Source of the DNA: Camillea tinctor
Lineage: Eukaryota > Ascomycota > Sordariomycetes > Xylariales > Xylariaceae
DNA length: 64,000 nucleotides
Direction: 5' to 3'
NCBI GenBank assembly: GCA_022578605.1
Contig: MU394063.1
Location: 496,001 to 560,000, forward strand
This document shows positions 63,831 through 64,000 of the stretch, piece after piece. Under the pieces are notes generated by a model. That model worked only from the letters and a program-made list of their open reading frames with translations, was not told where the DNA came from and ran no database searches. The position numbers were made by a program, and so were the translations under genes. Position 1 is the stretch's first letter, and the number at the start of each line of letters is the position of its first letter.

Positions 63831-64000
63831 AGCGGTTAGGCCCAACGGAAGGCTTTTGTTGCAAGCGTCAGCGCCGCCTCCAGTAGGAAAGAATGTGCTG
63901 GGGTTAGCAGATTCCTAACCTGTTACGATGTGGATACCCCGATCTGCGGGTCCACATATATCCAACGACTAAGCAACATGCCAACATGCAGGAATGAAGG
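63831..64000. other. Ordinary-composition sequence at window end
   Basis: Balanced base composition resumes within a few bases. TGTGGATACC and GGGTCCACA near 63930-63957 can pair as a short hairpin. The fragment is too short to call. Confidence 0.4.

Noticed and set aside
63928..63960. Hairpin TGTGGA...TCCACA near the window end
   Set aside because: Short, no context; too little sequence remains to say if it is part of a repeat or gene.
1..64000. tRNA, rRNA or CRISPR features
   Set aside because: Looked for GGTTCRANYCC-type T-arms, rRNA-like blocks and spaced direct repeats by eye; none convincing. A tRNA search program would be decisive.

Overview
The window is nuclear DNA of a filamentous ascomycete (Pezizomycotina). 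The evidence is short 50-120 nt introns with GTRNGT donors and CTAAC-like branch sites, and fungus-restricted families: CFEM, SAT4/PTH11-type rhodopsin-fold protein, HET, DUF3176, F-box and fungal sulfotransferase. A Tc1/mariner relic carries CpA-to-TpA type stops, the signature of repeat-induced point mutation (RIP). Sordariomycetes, perhaps Xylariales, is my guess from overall feel and not a demonstrated fact.

Layout. 1-4 kb: the 3' end of a gamma-glutamyltransferase, mitochondrial monothiol glutaredoxin Grx5 (-), and phosphopantothenoylcysteine decarboxylase of CoA synthesis (+). 4.4-6.1 kb: a dead Tc1/mariner element with 38-bp perfect inverted ends. 8.4-16.4 kb: a SAT4-family membrane protein, a small secreted protein (-) and two unrecognised genes. 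18-25.5 kb: a Ups1/PRELI lipid-transfer protein, a serine carboxypeptidase whose last exon adds a GPI-type tail (-), and mitochondrial release factor 1 (-). 25.9-27.1 kb: a P-loop sulfotransferase (-). 27-31 kb is gene-poor. 31.2-35 kb: a single-exon 1260-residue protein joining a stonustoxin-like (SNTX/MACPF-type) N-terminus to a GTPase domain and two cysteine clusters. 38-43.5 kb: a GPI-anchored CFEM protein, a THEM6-like thioesterase-fold protein (-) and an F-box/LRR protein. 44-54.8 kb: an HRI/GCN2-like eIF2-alpha kinase (-), a HET-domain protein (-), a ten-exon GH43-CBM35 galactanase-like enzyme (-) and an FAD monooxygenase. 55-60.2 kb: a DUF3176 membrane protein (-), a small unknown protein and a 52-residue protein ending in a CaaX box.

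60.9-61.75 kb holds what I think is the most striking structure: a small cysteine-containing gene in which every intron, including one in the 5' leader, is bounded by inverted copies of the same arm (TTTTACGA ... TCGTAAAA). The 3' arm usually supplies the splice acceptor. This is the architecture expected of introner elements, mobile introns. Related fragments lie on both sides, and an extremely AT-rich, gene-free block of about 2 kb follows, with a sharp return to ordinary composition near 63.83 kb.

The genes do not form one pathway. Core housekeeping functions (Grx5, CoA synthesis, Ups1, Mrf1, eIF2-alpha kinase) are interspersed with accessory, surface and self/non-self genes (CFEM, SAT4, HET, SNTX-GTPase, secreted hydrolases). 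Intron positions were read by eye from splice consensus and reading phase.
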